Positions 10,978-22,805 of a stretch of DNA of 64,000 nucleotides are shown here, piece by piece (position 1 is the stretch's first letter; each line of letters opens with the position of its first letter). Source of the DNA: Botryosphaeria dothidea (lineage: Eukaryota > Ascomycota > Dothideomycetes > Botryosphaeriales > Botryosphaeriaceae); assembly GCA_011503125.2 (NCBI GenBank), contig WWBZ02000016.1, positions 4,836,001-4,900,000 on the forward strand, written 5' to 3'. The translations under genes and the position numbers were made by a program. The notes beneath the pieces are model-generated. The model saw only the letters and a program-made list of their open reading frames with translations, did not search any database and was not told the DNA's origin.

Positions 10978-13551
10978 CTACACAATCTTGTTTACTAGCC
11001 ACGCCTTCTGGCACATCTCTGCCTCTATCATATCGTCATTGAGCCTTGTTCGCTCATACGATATCTTACGCCTCCCATATGAGAAGATACGTTTAGGTTC
11101 TGCGCTCATAGCGGGTATGGTGAAGACGTCCAAGGCCATCCGTTGTAGTACTGGCCACTGCGAACCCTCTGCGTGCCACCACTTAATGGGATTGGCCACC
11201 GTGTAGGCGGTTGGGTCACCCTCCCAGTAGCTGGTGAGTTGCGAGGACTCGATTTTGCGTCTCTTTCCTCGCCGCCTAGCAAAATTGGTGGGCCGGCCGA
11301 AGGACTCGAAAGCCTTGAAGACGTCATCCTCATGTAGTGAGGAGACCTCATCCGCCTCCTCCGCCGCGGCCTCCTCCTCCGCTTGTTCAAGCCATTCTCT
11401 CTCATACCTCTCATACTCCTGCTTTATAACACTCCTGGCCTTCGCAATCCAGCTCTTGTGGTCCTGCTAGTGTTCCTCGAAGTACCCAAAGCGGTAATTG
11501 GGGTGGAGGAAGATAGCAAGGCGGTATATAGGACTCTCATCGATCAGTGAGTGATATTCGGTTAGTTTCAACCAACCAGCATCTACTCTCGTGGAGTACT
11601 CCTTCCAGACCTCACCAGGAAGCTCATTGGCGTTCATTTGAGCCTCCATGCGATCGACCTCTGCCTTGAGGTGTTTATACATGAAGCCCATTGATTTAAG
11701 CGACTCCCACACTGCCCCATGCGTGCCTTGGGTCGCCTTGCCTTCCATGTATTGCGTGAGGCCTTTAAAGGGTCGCAGAAGCTGGAAGAGACGCTCCAGA
11801 TACGCCCAGTTATCCGGCGAAAGGCGGTTAGATCGAATGTCATACGTGTGGGGTGGTGGTTGGAAGCGATCGAGGAAGCGATCGATCGCGGCACGCAATT
11901 GGATCGCTACGTAATCGATTAGCGAACTGGAGCACTGAGTAGCAGGAGAACTTCACTGTGATTTGTATACGCATCCCCTGCTCCTCGGTACTCCAGTTCG
12001 CTGCGCAATCGAATAGCGATGAGCCTGCATATCGCTCAGGGCAATGAGTAAGGGTAAATGAATTCAACTCGACTCGACTCGACTCGAATGGCGATGAGTG
12101 ATCGATTGCGCAGCGACGCGGAGCACCAAAGAGCAGGAGATCCTTAGTTCGTATGCGCATCTCTAGTGGAAGCATCCCTGCTGTCACTTAGCGATCAAAC
12201 TACCAAACTTACCTCTCTTGATTATGTAGTAAGCAGAGCTCCAACGTACGCCTTGGTCAATAAGCAGCACGTAGTAGAAGGTGTCATCGCCACCATGTGG
12301 GTCAGAATCGTCATCCAGAAGTCTCTCATAAGGTATCTGACACCTCTCAAACTCCTCCCTCCTCCCGCTGCTTCTATTGACGAAGACGCATATGTTATGA
12401 AGCTTGCTAAGAGGTCCTGCTTTGCTCCAAACCTTGAACGCAGCGTCGCTATCGTCCTCCAGGCCTAGGAGGTCCTTTTCGAAGGTGGTGACGCCTTTGC
12501 CAAGGAGGATCGCCTTCATAATGAGATTAATAATATGACTAATGCAGCGAATGCGACAGGCAGGGTATTCAACACTAGGAACGTCTCGTGCTACCTCTTT
12601 GAGCATAGTGTCGTTATTAGTAGCATTGTCTAACACGAAGCAGCCGATACTCCCGATGTTATACTCCCTAATCGCTTTGCTAATAATTGGAGCCATATTC
12701 TCGCCGGAATGAGTGCTAAGGATTCGCTTAAAGGCAAGGAGCAGTGTCCGTGGGGTACCATCCGGTCCAAGAAAGTGAGAATTTACTGCCAAATACGCTC
12801 TCTTATTACCTTCATCGCACGTCCAGGCATCGATGCTAAAATGCACCTTACTCCTCGCGGCGAGAACGAGTTTCCGAACCGATTCGCGTCGATCCTCGAA
12901 GGATTTTCTTACCCAGTTACCCACCCCCTTGTGGCTGGTTGGGAGGTACCTCTCCGCCATGGGCCCGCCTAGGAGGATGACCTCTCGCAGTTCAGGCGCA
13001 GATGCTTGCCGGAAGGTTAGATCAAGCTTAATAACAGCGTTGATATATGCCTCCTGGAACCTCTTATCGTGAAAAGGAGTAACGAGCGCGAAGGGCGAGG
13101 AGCGCTCCTGTAAGCGGGCAAAGGCACGGCCAATGGGGGTATCTGCCGGCGTGGTCGTCGGCCTAGGCTTCTTGGGGTGCTGCACGCGATGGATCTGGGC
13201 CAGATGAGTCTCGATTGCATGCGTGCCTGATAGCTTATACACTCCTTAGTGGTAGTGGCGAGCATCATGGCAGTGCCTGCAGATAAACCACCGGGTTCCT
13301 TGCTCATCGATACAGTCACCACCATGAGCGAAGATCCACGAGATCTTCGTGCCATGAGCCTGACTACGGTGGCGGACGCGCCAGCCAAGGCCTCTGATGA
13401 CCCTCATCGAGCTATCGCGGACCTTGGAGAGGTCGATATCCGCAGCAGTAACCGCATGAGACGTGGTAGAAGCGGGTGTGGCGGGTACAGCAGGCGAAGG
13501 TGACGAGAGAGGGTCCAAAGAGGACAGCTGAGAGTCTTCCGAGTCGTTCAT
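10978..13551 (-). pseudogene. hAT transposase with two in-frame nonsense codons
   Basis: It starts at the ATG at 13551 (MNDSEDSQLSSLDPLSS). A BED-type zinc finger follows (ISWIFAHGGD, CRHCHDARHYH, then H at GTHAIETHLAQIH). The central RNase-H-like core includes FSIDAWTCDEGNKRAYLAVN and GCFVLDNATNNDTML. The C-terminal dimerisation block includes SAEPKRIFSYGRRKISYERTRL and ends LVNKIV. A 306-nt GTAAGT...TAG intron (12212-11907) interrupts YYIIKR/AIQLRAAIDRF. In-frame stops are TAA at 13246-13248, between HYH and GVYKLSG, and TAG at 11467-11469, between FEEH and QDHKSW. Both are explained by C-to-T change in CpA (CAA to TAA; TGG to TAG on the opposite strand), the RIP signature. No frameshift is seen. 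Confidence 0.85.
11921..12139. repeat. Three 28-bp repeat copies inside the transposase intron
   Basis: Copies at 11921-11948 (forward), 11975-12002 (inverted) and 12112-12139 (forward) share AGCGA--GGAGCAC--AGCAGGAG. The first two can form a hairpin with a 26-nt loop. A (ctcga)4-like run lies at about 12066-12087. The intron is unusually long and structured for this genome. Confidence 0.75.
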
Positions 13552-14227
13552 GATGGCTGTGAGGCGTGGGAGGGTAGGTGGGTAGGTGGGAAAAAGTCGT
13601 GATGCGCGTGTTGTTTGCAAGATCTCGCGCGCGCGGGAGGGGAGAATATACGCGAAAATTTAGTGTGGATCTCTAGGGCTTGGCGTGTTTTTATTGGGAA
13701 CACAAAACGGCCGTGTACGCGCGAAAACCACCATTGGGTGGCAGCTATGATAATTCAACACCACGCCAAGCGCTCGCGGCGTATATCTGAGCTACCCACG
13801 TCGTATGAGGGTCGTTTCACGAGATCAGAGTTGTTTCTACGAACCAGATCGACCCTTATACGACGTGATAACCCAGATATACGACAAAGAAGGGGGGGTA
13901 ATCAACGGTACCTTTTATCAAGGGTGGGCGCGAGTTATGTCTCTCGAGCAGTTCTCAGCAGATACAGGTGAAAGTGGCGGAGAAGCACAAGAACGACTCA
14001 AAAAAACGACACAATACCATGCTAAGACTCACGATACATGACATAAGACAACGCCCTATAGTACCCTAGAGCGTCCTGCCGCGTCCCAGGGCATTCTACC
14101 GAGTCCTAGAGCATCCTGACGCACCCTGCCGTAGCCCGTAGCAGATTATAGCACCAACACCATTGATAATTGCCCGATTCGGCATAGCGTATCGTCACCG
14201 AGCGGTGACGAGCGCTTTTATGACGAG

Positions 14228-14280
14228 ACGGGACGGCATAGAACGGGACGGGACGGCATAGAACGGGACGGGACGGGACG
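14228..14280. repeat. hAT subterminal GACGGGACG repeats
   Basis: Tandem GACGGGACGG and CATAGAACGG units just inside the right TIR, with similar units inside the left TIR at about 10680-10740. They are likely transposase binding sites by analogy with other hATs. Confidence 0.7.
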
Positions 14281-14338
14281 ATTAGTAATCCGGTGACGAC
14301 TCGGTGACGAGTCGTCAACCGAGACGGGATCCACCCTG

Positions 14339-14346
14339 CTCTCGGC
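14339..14346. repeat. hAT target site duplication, right copy
   Basis: ctctcggc, matching 10640-10647 exactly and lying in the coding frame of the HET gene. Confidence 0.95.
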
Positions 14347-16226
14347 ATCGGCAAAGGCAGATCAGGTATGGAGAGCTTGACCATTTCTCGCTGGCGACAA
14401 GGACAGGTCGGGCAAGCCCAAGCCATCCGACCCACAATCTTACCATTCTTAACGAGAAGGCCAACTCCTTCGGGGCGAGTCAGATGATACTGCAGGCCAG
14501 GTATGCGATATGCAACAGCACCGCGCACCTCAGTGGGGGACTCGTACAGGGCCGCGCGAAAGAGGAAAGAATCACGACACGCCGGGCACATGGCCTCGAT
14601 GATTGCTTGCCAGTGGGCCAGGTGCATCGAGGAGCCGTGGTGTTGAAGGTACTCGAACGGCGTCTGTCCTTTGTGACTTGGCAGGGACGGATTCGAAAGA
14701 CCCATGGTGTCGGCCACCCATTTCGAGCCCCTGAAGCCATCCAGAGGCCAATGCCTGTGCGCAACATCGTACTGTTCCCGCAGAGCAATCTCCAGAGCCT
14801 CGCGCCGGTTCAACGTCGCCAAACGCGCCATGATCTCCCCTTTGTCCTGGTCGTACAGCCTGGTGCCCAGCGTCTCCACGAAATCATCGACGTCAGGGCT
14901 TGTGTGATCGAGAACCGCACGAGCGACATTGGCGAAGTTGGCGTCCTGGTCAGGATGCAAGAACCTGCGGATGGTCCGGACCGTCCCGATGGTCTCCAGC
15001 TCCACGACCGGCATCTCGTCCTCGAAGCGAAAGCTGCCATGGAGCGCCGGCGGGGAGACCCTGAAGCCCAAGGGCCAACTGACGATGTCGTTGTACCCCA
15101 TGCGCTCGCACCAGCCGCGGTCGTTCCTGAAATCGCGCGCCCCCAGCCACGGCGTGATCAGCAACGGGCTGTAGTCGCCCGCCTCGAGGCAGCGCACGGC
15201 GACCTGCCGACACGCCGCCCTCGCGCCCGTCTGCAGCGGCCCGTCCTGCCTGCCCGGCACGACGCCCCTCAGCGCGTGGAAGAAGTCGCGGTCGCTGCGA
15301 CACGCGCGCTTCGCCAGGAGCGAGAAGGCGCGGGCGTAATCGACGACCTTGTCCGCGCGCGCCCGCCAGACGCTGTCGACGTTCCACGGCAGCATGCGCT
15401 GGCCGCCCTGCTGCCTCGCCATGCGCTCGACGGCGACGACGTCGCCCTGCAGCGCGACCTCGGCATCGAACACCTCCCGCGCCTGGCCGAGGAAGACGCC
15501 CGGCGCGTCGTCGACGACGACGACGTACCCGGCGAGCATGGGCACGAGGCGCGCGCTGCGGATGAACTCCATGGCCGTCCACACGCGCGCGAACCACGTC
15601 GCGCCGCGGCGCAGGTTGTCGACGGTCTGCGGGGTGACGTCGGCGAGGAAGGCGAGCGTGAAGGCGGCGCGGCCGTAGATGAGCGGGATGGCGGCGAGGA
15701 TGGCTTCTTTGGCGGCGTCGTGCCATTGCGGGACGCTGAGGTAGTCGTGCCAGAGCTCGAGAGGCGGAGGAGGGGGGCCTGCTGTTTGGCTCGTGCGGCG
15801 GGATGACAGGAGGGCATCGTAGATTTTGAGCGGGCGCTCGAAGACTTCGCGGCGCGTTGCGAGGGGTTGCGGCGAGTGCGGGCCGCGGGCCTGCGTGGTG
15901 GAGACGTCGTGGTCCCAGACGTGCGAGACGGTGACGTAGGCGACGCCGTGCATGCAGGCGAGGTGTCGGTCGTAGATTGATATTGAGGAGCCAAGGGCTT
16001 GCACGCGCTTGACGTGTGCCGGTGGGCGTGTGTCTTCTCGGTTATTGGCGTCTGTGGTGAGAGGCCGGACGGAGAATGTGCGAATGATGGCCTCGGAATC
16101 AGGGATTGGTTCGCCGCATGTACAGCAGTGCGGTTCTGGGCCGGCGGAGCACCAGATCTCCTGGAGATCAGGGATATCGCCCTCGAAGCCCTGAATGTCG
16201 CCGTCGAAATTTTGGATGTCGCCCAT

Positions 16227-16861
16227 TGCTGCAGAAAGGTTGGAAGAGAGACAAAGAGACAAGAAAAGACGGCACGACCTTGGGAATAAGAACGTGGACA
16301 GGAACGCTCTTTTTGGCCCCATCATGCGGACCATTCGCAGCGCGGCCTGTTGGATGGGGGCCAAGATATGGGGACGGCGTCGTCATTCTGTCGGCTGAGG
16401 TCACGATTGTGCAATGTGGTCTTCCTCGCCCAAGATAGACGGCATTATTGCAAACGCGATAAGAGGTATTGTATGTGGATTGATGTTTGGCATGGAGTCG
16501 TGGGTAGTTAGACTGACTCCAACCGCTAAGCTACTTCTGGAAACTAAATAAAAAACACGTGATGTTCCAACATGAGCCGTGTATAGTACCAAGACAATAT
16601 GCAAGGGCTGCCCGGCAAGCAGAAATCTTGTATTCTCGGTCAAAATAGACCGCAATATGAACAAGGACGTGTTACAAGTGCATTGACTCACAACCGTTGA
16701 GTCCGTTGAAGAGCACGTATTGGCCCGCAGTTCAACTGTGAGGTATCTGATATATATATCCAATTTGGCCACTAGTTCTTTCCAGATCTGTTGTTGTGCC
16801 TCGTGTTGTTGCTTGCTTTACGCAACTTGGCTTTCATAAGATATTGGCCACATCATGATCA
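16227..16861. other. Intergenic region
   Basis: It holds the HET gene promoter and the 3' side of the small zinc protein. No gene is supported. Confidence 0.6.
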
Positions 16862-17155
16862 CTAGCCCCCCTTCGCAATCTCTTGGTGAATTTGCCTCTG
16901 GCAGCCACATTTCGTGGAGCCAGTCTTAATCTTTCCCCATCCATCGCATGTTGTGCAGTCGTAAGGAATCCCAGCGGCAGGGTGAGGTTTGCCGGAAGCA
17001 AAGCATGCCGAACATTGGCTATACGAATCGATGGTGCCCACGCCGTTACACTCGGCACATACATTCGTGAATTGGTGGCCGCAGGTGCAGGAACCGGTTT
17101 TACGCGCCTTCGTGTCCGTGTCGTTACGACCAGGGCAGTCAACTTTGTGTGCCAT
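16862..17155 (-). CDS. Small CXXCXGXG-type zinc protein
   Basis: An intronless ORF of 97 aa with an ATG at 17155. It has ten cysteines in paired knuckles: SCTCGHQ, CAECNGVGTI, CSACFASGK, CTTCDGWGKI and CGC. CAECNGVG and CTTCDGWG match the CXXCXGXG repeat of the DnaJ central zinc domain, but there is no J domain and the protein is only about the size of that domain. It is Lys-rich with no signal peptide, so probably cytosolic. A role as a small protein-folding or RNA-binding zinc ribbon is inference. Confidence 0.75.
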   Translation of the reverse strand: MAHKVDCPGRNDTDTKARKTGSCTCGHQFTNVCAECNGVGTIDSYSQCSACFASGKPHPAAGIPYDCTTCDGWGKIKTGSTKCGCQRQIHQEIAKGG

Positions 17156-19000
17156 CGTTGCGGATGTTCTGTAGAGTGAGTTCAGAGGGACAAATCTACG
17201 CGGGGCCTCAGGATCTGGCTGGCTTACAAGTATCTGATTTGTTGTGAGTGAAGAGTTTTATGAGTGATATGAATGGTCTCTTGGAGCTTGCAGCAAAGTC
17301 TGAGTTGCGAAATTCCAGCAATTTGGGTGGCATAGAGGTTGAAATAGAAGGAGCAAGGTCATCCCGGATTCTTGGCCTCTGGTAGTTGGTGGTCTATCGT
17401 GGCGATATGTAATTTGCTAGAACATTTGCTGTACCAAGACAAGGCTGAAGATATACAACCAAAAGCGGCTGGCCGCATATGCATTCGGCTGACCATTAGA
17501 CATGTCGCCATGTGGTCTCAGCCTGCCTCATGTTCTCTCGAATTACTCAAAATTGTTCCCCTCCGTCAGCTTGACGCCGTGGCTATCAGAGCTCTTTTGC
17601 AATCGAAGTTGAAAGAATGTGCATGAGCGCTATGGAAACAATCGAAAGATACCCGGCGTTGACCATGGGCAGAGGCCCAGCGCAATTGAAGACGAACCAA
17701 TCTATCCGAATAAATCCCTAAGCCACCGATGATAGTGTAAAATTAAAATATCTTGATGTTAGCCTCATACTCCGCAGTCGCTCACAAAATCGTTGGCATC
17801 GTTTGTCCAAATTTCGGCGTCAGCATGCCGGATAAGCTTGCCATGGAGCAAGTCTTCCTCCAGGCTGTTTTGTTGCCGGGGTTGGATAAACGATGTGGTC
17901 AGATTTAATGTCGTGTCCTATTTGGACCAAAAATCTGGCAGTTCTGTATTACCTTGCGCAAGAACTTTTTGTAAAGAGATGGTAAAGGTAAGTTGTGGCC
18001 GGAGTCCTCCGGCAGCGCAGAAGTCAAGCTTAAGTATTACGCCTACGGAATTGACTCGGTATAGAGACAGCCCCTACCATCGCTTACCAAATTTAGAATT
18101 CTTTAACGGCCTTTTGTTCGAGTATTAGTAGTGAGAGCAGAAAGTGTGATTAGGCGCAAAGCTTTAGTTTTGCCGGCGTTGTGCAAAACTAATTTTAGCG
18201 CAAGCACTACTGCACTAGCGTGAGGCGGAGCGGGTTACATCCAAAGGGATACAGCCACAGGCGGTCAGCGGCAATCATCTTGAACTAATGCTACCCTATG
18301 AGAAATTTCAGCATCTGTCTCATTGCGAGTGCGTTTTATTCCTGGACGCTGAGCTGTCTGGCTCAATATTTTAACTTCCCGTTTATTTCCAATCCGACCT
18401 CTCTCTGCTCTGCTTGGATCCAGCGCTGAGCATAATCATAACGCGCTTCTATACCATTTTCTAGTCTGGTTGGGTCAAGTAGATCCACCCCTGGGCTGAC
18501 TCCGCCCTACTTTACTTGCCTGAACCCCACACTTGTAAGTGGCGTCTGACAGCGCCACGAAGCTTAGACGGTCCAAGCTTTCACGGAATGCGATATTCAA
18601 TCGGAAATGGACTGTTCGCAAAATTCCAATTGACTTCCACTGATTGAAAGAGCTACAGGGGCAGTTCTGAGCTTCGAAAGTAGGGGATGGTTCTTTAGGA
18701 GCCAATGCAATTTGACGGATTTAAGGCTTGACCGGCCTCGATGGCCCGCACCGATCACTAGATTGTGGGGGCTGAAAGGGAAACTGTGGCTGACGGCTCA
18801 AACATCTAGGTTCCCTCCTACAGTCGATCACTTACGGAAACATCCTTCGGTTGGTGGACGATCTTTGGGGCTGGCGCTTCAGGAATCCTTCAAGCAAAAG
18901 AAATAGCAAGATCGCTTTATCTGCCGTCCGAATCCACTTTCTCGACACTTTTCGATGATCTCACAGATCTCACGCTTTGAAGCACTCCTCCCTTCGCAAA
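17156..19000. other. Intergenic region, 1.8 kb
   Basis: It contains promoters of the small zinc protein and the kelch gene. ORFs of 60-110 codons here show no motifs or coding character, and no repeats are evident. Confidence 0.6.
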
Positions 19001-20818
19001 ATGAGGGTGTTTTCTTTTTCGAGACCACAAAAAGTGGCCACTGCGCTATGCGCAATAGCACAGTTAACCAGCCAAGTCGATGCCTTCCCGTTCTCTCACC
19101 GCTCAACAGGTGAAGTGCCCGCAGACTCACTCCTCGAGAGCCGTCAAAGCGGCAACCCCAACCCATCGAACTTCATCCGCCGCGCCCTCCACGCCTCAAC
19201 AGTTGTCGGCAACAAGCTCTACATCGACGGCGGCGAAATCGCCCAATATGTCAACGGCAACACCGACACGCAAGTCTCGCGCGTCAACAACCAAACCCTC
19301 TCCATCGACCTGAGCTCTTCCTGGACCAACTCCTCCGTCCAGATCGCCGCCCACGACAAGAACGGCGCACCCGTCTTCAACTTCCCCGGCCTCTGGTCCG
19401 ACGGCAACAGCGCCTTCTACCTCTTCTCCGGCGAAGTGTCGCTCGTCGCCGGCGACGTCGACACGCCCGCCGTCGCGCTGTGGAAGTTCACGGCCACCCC
19501 GTCCGGCGGCGGCAGCTGGGAGAAGCAGACGACGTCCGACCCGCAAGCCTTCAACCAGCTAACGCGCCCCGCCAACGCGCTCGTCGCGGCCGGCAAGGGC
19601 GCCGGCTTTGTCCTCGGCGGCTACGCCTCCGGCAAGACCGACCCGGCCGCCCACGCCGGCGACACGCCCGTGCCCGGCATCGTGTCGTTCGACTGGCAGA
19701 GCGGGCAGTGGAGCAACGCGAGCGCCGCCGCGTTCACCACGTACGGCACCGCCGTGTCCGGGCAGATGCACTTCGTCCCGCCGTTCGGCGACGACGGGCT
19801 GCTGGTCATGCTCGGCGGCGAGAGCACGACGCCGACGCGCTGGGACGAGGCGTCGGGCCAGCTGCAGTTCAACAACGTCACCATGTACGAGCCGGGCACG
19901 GGGACGTGGTATTCGCAGGCGACGACGGGCGACGCGCCGCCCGTGCGCGAGCTGTTCTGCGTGGCGGGCGCGGAGGGCAAGAACGGGACGTACGAGATGT
20001 AAGCTGATGTCATTCCCCATTTCGCTCCAACATCACTGACGTGTGTTTCGGGCAGTTTCGTCACGGGCGGCTGGGACGCCTTCCACACGACTTGCTACGA
20101 CGACATGTACATCCTCTCCCTGCCGGGCTTCCACTGGTTCAAGGCGCCCGCCATCTCCGGCGGCCCCCGCGCGTTCCACACCTGCAACGTCGTCGGCAAC
20201 CGCCAGATGCTCGTCGTCGGCGGCGTCAACTACAACCTGGGCATCCCCGGCGACTGGAAAGATCCGGATCCGTGGAGTCAGGGGCTCGGCGTCTTCGATA
20301 TGACGGCGTTGAGTTGGAGTAGCGGTTATGACGCGAATGCCGCGGCGTATGAGTCTCCGGATCGGGTCAAGACTTGGTATAGGCAGGGTAATGGGAATGA
20401 TGTGGCGTGGACGAACGACAAGCTCCGTACGCTGTTTGCGTCGACGAATGGGAACGGTGGCTCTGGCTCCAACTCGGGAAGCGGAAGCGGCAACAGGAGC
20501 GGTGGCGGCAAATCGGGCTCGTCGTCCAGCAATACTGGCGCCATCGTGGGTGGTGTCGTTGGTGGCGTGGCTGGTCTTGCGCTGATTGCTGGTGCTGCGT
20601 GGTTCCTGTTACGGAGGCGGAAGAGGAACGCAGCTGTCAGCACGGCGGAGAAGCCAAGCGGTGGAGATTACGCTTACCAGCAGGCGCCGCCGTATGAAGG
20701 GCCGGCCGAAGTGGATGGACAGGGCGTGGAGAGGAGTCCGAAGAGGTTCTCGGAGCTGCCAACGGGCGGTGGGAACGAGGTTCATGAGTTGGCCGGCACG
20801 CCGGGACCGGCTAAGTAA
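19001..20818 (+). CDS. Secreted/membrane-anchored kelch-repeat protein
   Basis: Two exons (19001-19998 and 20056-20818; a 57-nt GTAAGC...CAG intron) give 586 aa. The start MRVFSFSRPQK is followed by a hydrophobic segment ending before a KR-less pro-like stretch. The ectodomain has degenerate kelch blades with their Gly-Gly turns: LYIDGGEIAQY, FVLGGYASGK, LLVMLGGEST, IFVTGGWDAFHTTCYDDMY and MLVVGGVNYNLG. A Gly/Ser linker follows, then a transmembrane helix (GAIVGGVVGGVAGLALIAGA, about residue 485), an RRRKR stop-transfer and a short cytosolic tail. Proteins of this design are common in filamentous ascomycetes, and their ligand is unknown. The architecture is clear; the function is not. Confidence 0.88.
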
Positions 20819-22805
20819 GGCAAGAACAATGTGGTGCGCTAATGATGGATGATGACATTATCATAATATGCGGTTGTAGAAATGTCAATTTTCTCTAGAT
20901 ATCGAGCGTTCGTTCAGCGCATGTATATAGATAAGGACTCCGGCGTAATTTCAGATTGGCGTGACTGCTGCTGAACGCAGTTTTTGGATTAAAAAAGTTG
21001 CAAGATCAAAAGGATTCAAGGGTGATATACAGACGACTCGATTAACGTCCGCGGATGTTCTTCTTCACCAGCTGACTCGGAAAGATTTCAAAGAGAGAGA
21101 AAATGCAGAAACGCTGGCATTAGGACATGAGTAGTTGTCATGACAGCTTTAATTGAGATGGGTTGAGACTGCGGCAGATTTTCTGGCTTGGTCTGTTCCA
21201 TTGACTCAGCTGTCCAACCGCTGACTTGCAAGCGTGGACGGAGTTGCAGAATCTGACTCAATGACAAACCCTGCCAAGCTTAAGCTTTCGACAACGCTTA
21301 AGACCCCTGAAACGACTACCCGGTGCGGGCCGATGCGTTCAGTGCGAAGTATCGTGCTTGGGTAGTCATTCTCGCAATTAGGGGAAGTCGGCCCACCAGC
21401 GATCAGCCGGAAGCGGACGGAACCAAAGGGCAAAGTTTCAATCCGGCATCCAGGAAACGCACTTTGGGACCTATATACCATCTTCAACGGCCCTAACCAG
21501 ATATTCTGATGACGGTGAGCCGGGTTTATGTTCCAGCAGCAGCAAAAACAAGAGTGCAGATTTGCCACCACGGTGAAGTCATGTCTCTGCCCCACTAGTA
21601 CTGGTTGTGCGATGATCCTCCCCAGCCTTGATTCTTGGCTCTGCCCTTTGAAACTAGAGTACGAGAAAGGTAGAGTAATATGGGTACTGGGTCTAACTGC
21701 TTTAAGACTGAGTGAATTCCCTCATCGGACTAGCCTGCCTCCTTGAATACCGTTTCGGGAGCTTGTCCTCCAAGGCCACCTCTTCAAGGCATTGCGATTG
21801 TGCTTGGCAGGCAACAGCCATCACGAATCGCCCGGCACGCAGCCAGCCGTCACGCCGTAAGCTGTAACAGCCTCGAGGCTTCTCTGTCGGCTTTACTTGA
21901 GGCTTGGCTACTGGCATGAGGTATGGTCGGCCTTAAGGCTTACGGTCAGTTGCATGACTTACGGTTGCTATGCTCACAGCTGTTAAGCCAAGAAATAAGA
22001 GCTACTTCGAGGTTCCAATACAGTCATGCGGCTTAAGATCGCCCAGTTAACCTTAAGGGCTTCCATCCGACCCCGAGAGCGAGCGTGAGCTGCGCGACTC
22101 ACATAGGAAAACGAGAAGCAAGGCCGAGTGGAAGCTTCCTGCCGACTGCGCAGTGTTATCGCAGAAGGCAATTATCTTTAGCTCCGAGGCTTTTTTTCAC
22201 TAGATAGGCCGCGGTCAGGGAGCTATAGATCGGTTTAGCGGAATTCCAGAGGGGCGAGTCGGTGACAAAAACGCAAAGTTCTCTACGAAAGGGAACTCAG
22301 CTTTTACTACACCTCAGTCCAAACGAGAGAGGGTATGGTTTAGTCAGTATGCAGCTGCTCAATATTTACCTAAAGCAGAAGATTGGCGCACAGATCTGCG
22401 TTGCATGAAGTTTCAAGTGGCTCCAAGCCGAGTCTGTAAAACTTCGTGATTCGAAACCGTCGCTTATCGCTACCTCAAAGGCCGAGAAACTTGGTAGGAC
22501 CGAATATTCGTACAGCATTGCACTGAGGTGGTCCTTTGTGTGAGTCCTTCCCATTACCGGATGTAGTAGCTCTTGTTCTTGTAGACCTTCAGTCTTGAGT
22601 TTATATCTTGGCACTTGTGAAGGACGCCTGATCAGAAGCTAGACAGTCGATGTCAAGTATAATAAGGGTTGAAGATGGCCAAACATTGATTTTGAAGTCA
22701 TCAAGATATTCGTTCCTATTGTTCTCCCTCGTTTGCTTCGAAATCGAAGTCTCACTCGTTAGCTTGAAGTAGCTGTTCACTGCTCTTTCTACTCCTACAC
22801 TAACT
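20819..22805. other. Intergenic region, 2.0 kb
   Basis: It holds the kelch 3' UTR and the promoter of the second HET gene. At 21,740-22,200 there is diffuse similarity among short segments (ggcttactg/aggctt words) that may be an old repeat relic, but ends cannot be defined. Confidence 0.5.

Larger units (their letters stand above)
10648..14338 (-). mobile_element. Complete hAT transposon, 3,691 bp
   Basis: Both ends are 22-bp perfect terminal inverted repeats (10648-10669 and 14317-14338) starting CAGGGTGGATCC, flanked by the perfect 8-bp duplication ctctcggc. Next to the ends lie G/C-rich subterminal repeats with many GACGGGACG units on both sides, as in other hATs. The single gene is a transposase on the minus strand that carries two nonsense codons, so this copy is probably not autonomous. 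Perfect TIRs and duplications indicate a fairly recent insertion. Confidence 0.95.
10617..16226 (-). pseudogene. HET-domain gene split near its 3' end by a hAT transposon
   Basis: From the ATG at 16226 (MGDIQNFDGDIQGFEGDI, a small GDI repeat) the frame is open for about 630 residues. HET-domain blocks are recognisable: AYVTVSHVWDHD (residues 97-108), LELWHDYLSVPQW, IPLIYGRAAFTLAFLADV and WFARVWTAMEFIRSARLVP. HET domains trigger cell death after fusion of unlike hyphae. The last native codons end PLPMPR at 14340. The hAT starts there, and the frame now reads 77 transposon-derived residues to a stop at 14106. Across the element, after the duplicated 8 bp, the old frame continues with only seven codons and a TAG at 10617-10619. 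So the protein is nearly complete but has a foreign tail and 3' UTR; function may or may not persist. An upstream in-frame ATG at 16364 is possible. Confidence 0.8.

Noticed and set aside
11907..12212. A separate transposon insertion with its own TSD in the transposase
   Set aside because: Perfect splice consensus at both ends and an in-frame junction favour an intron; no target duplication is seen.
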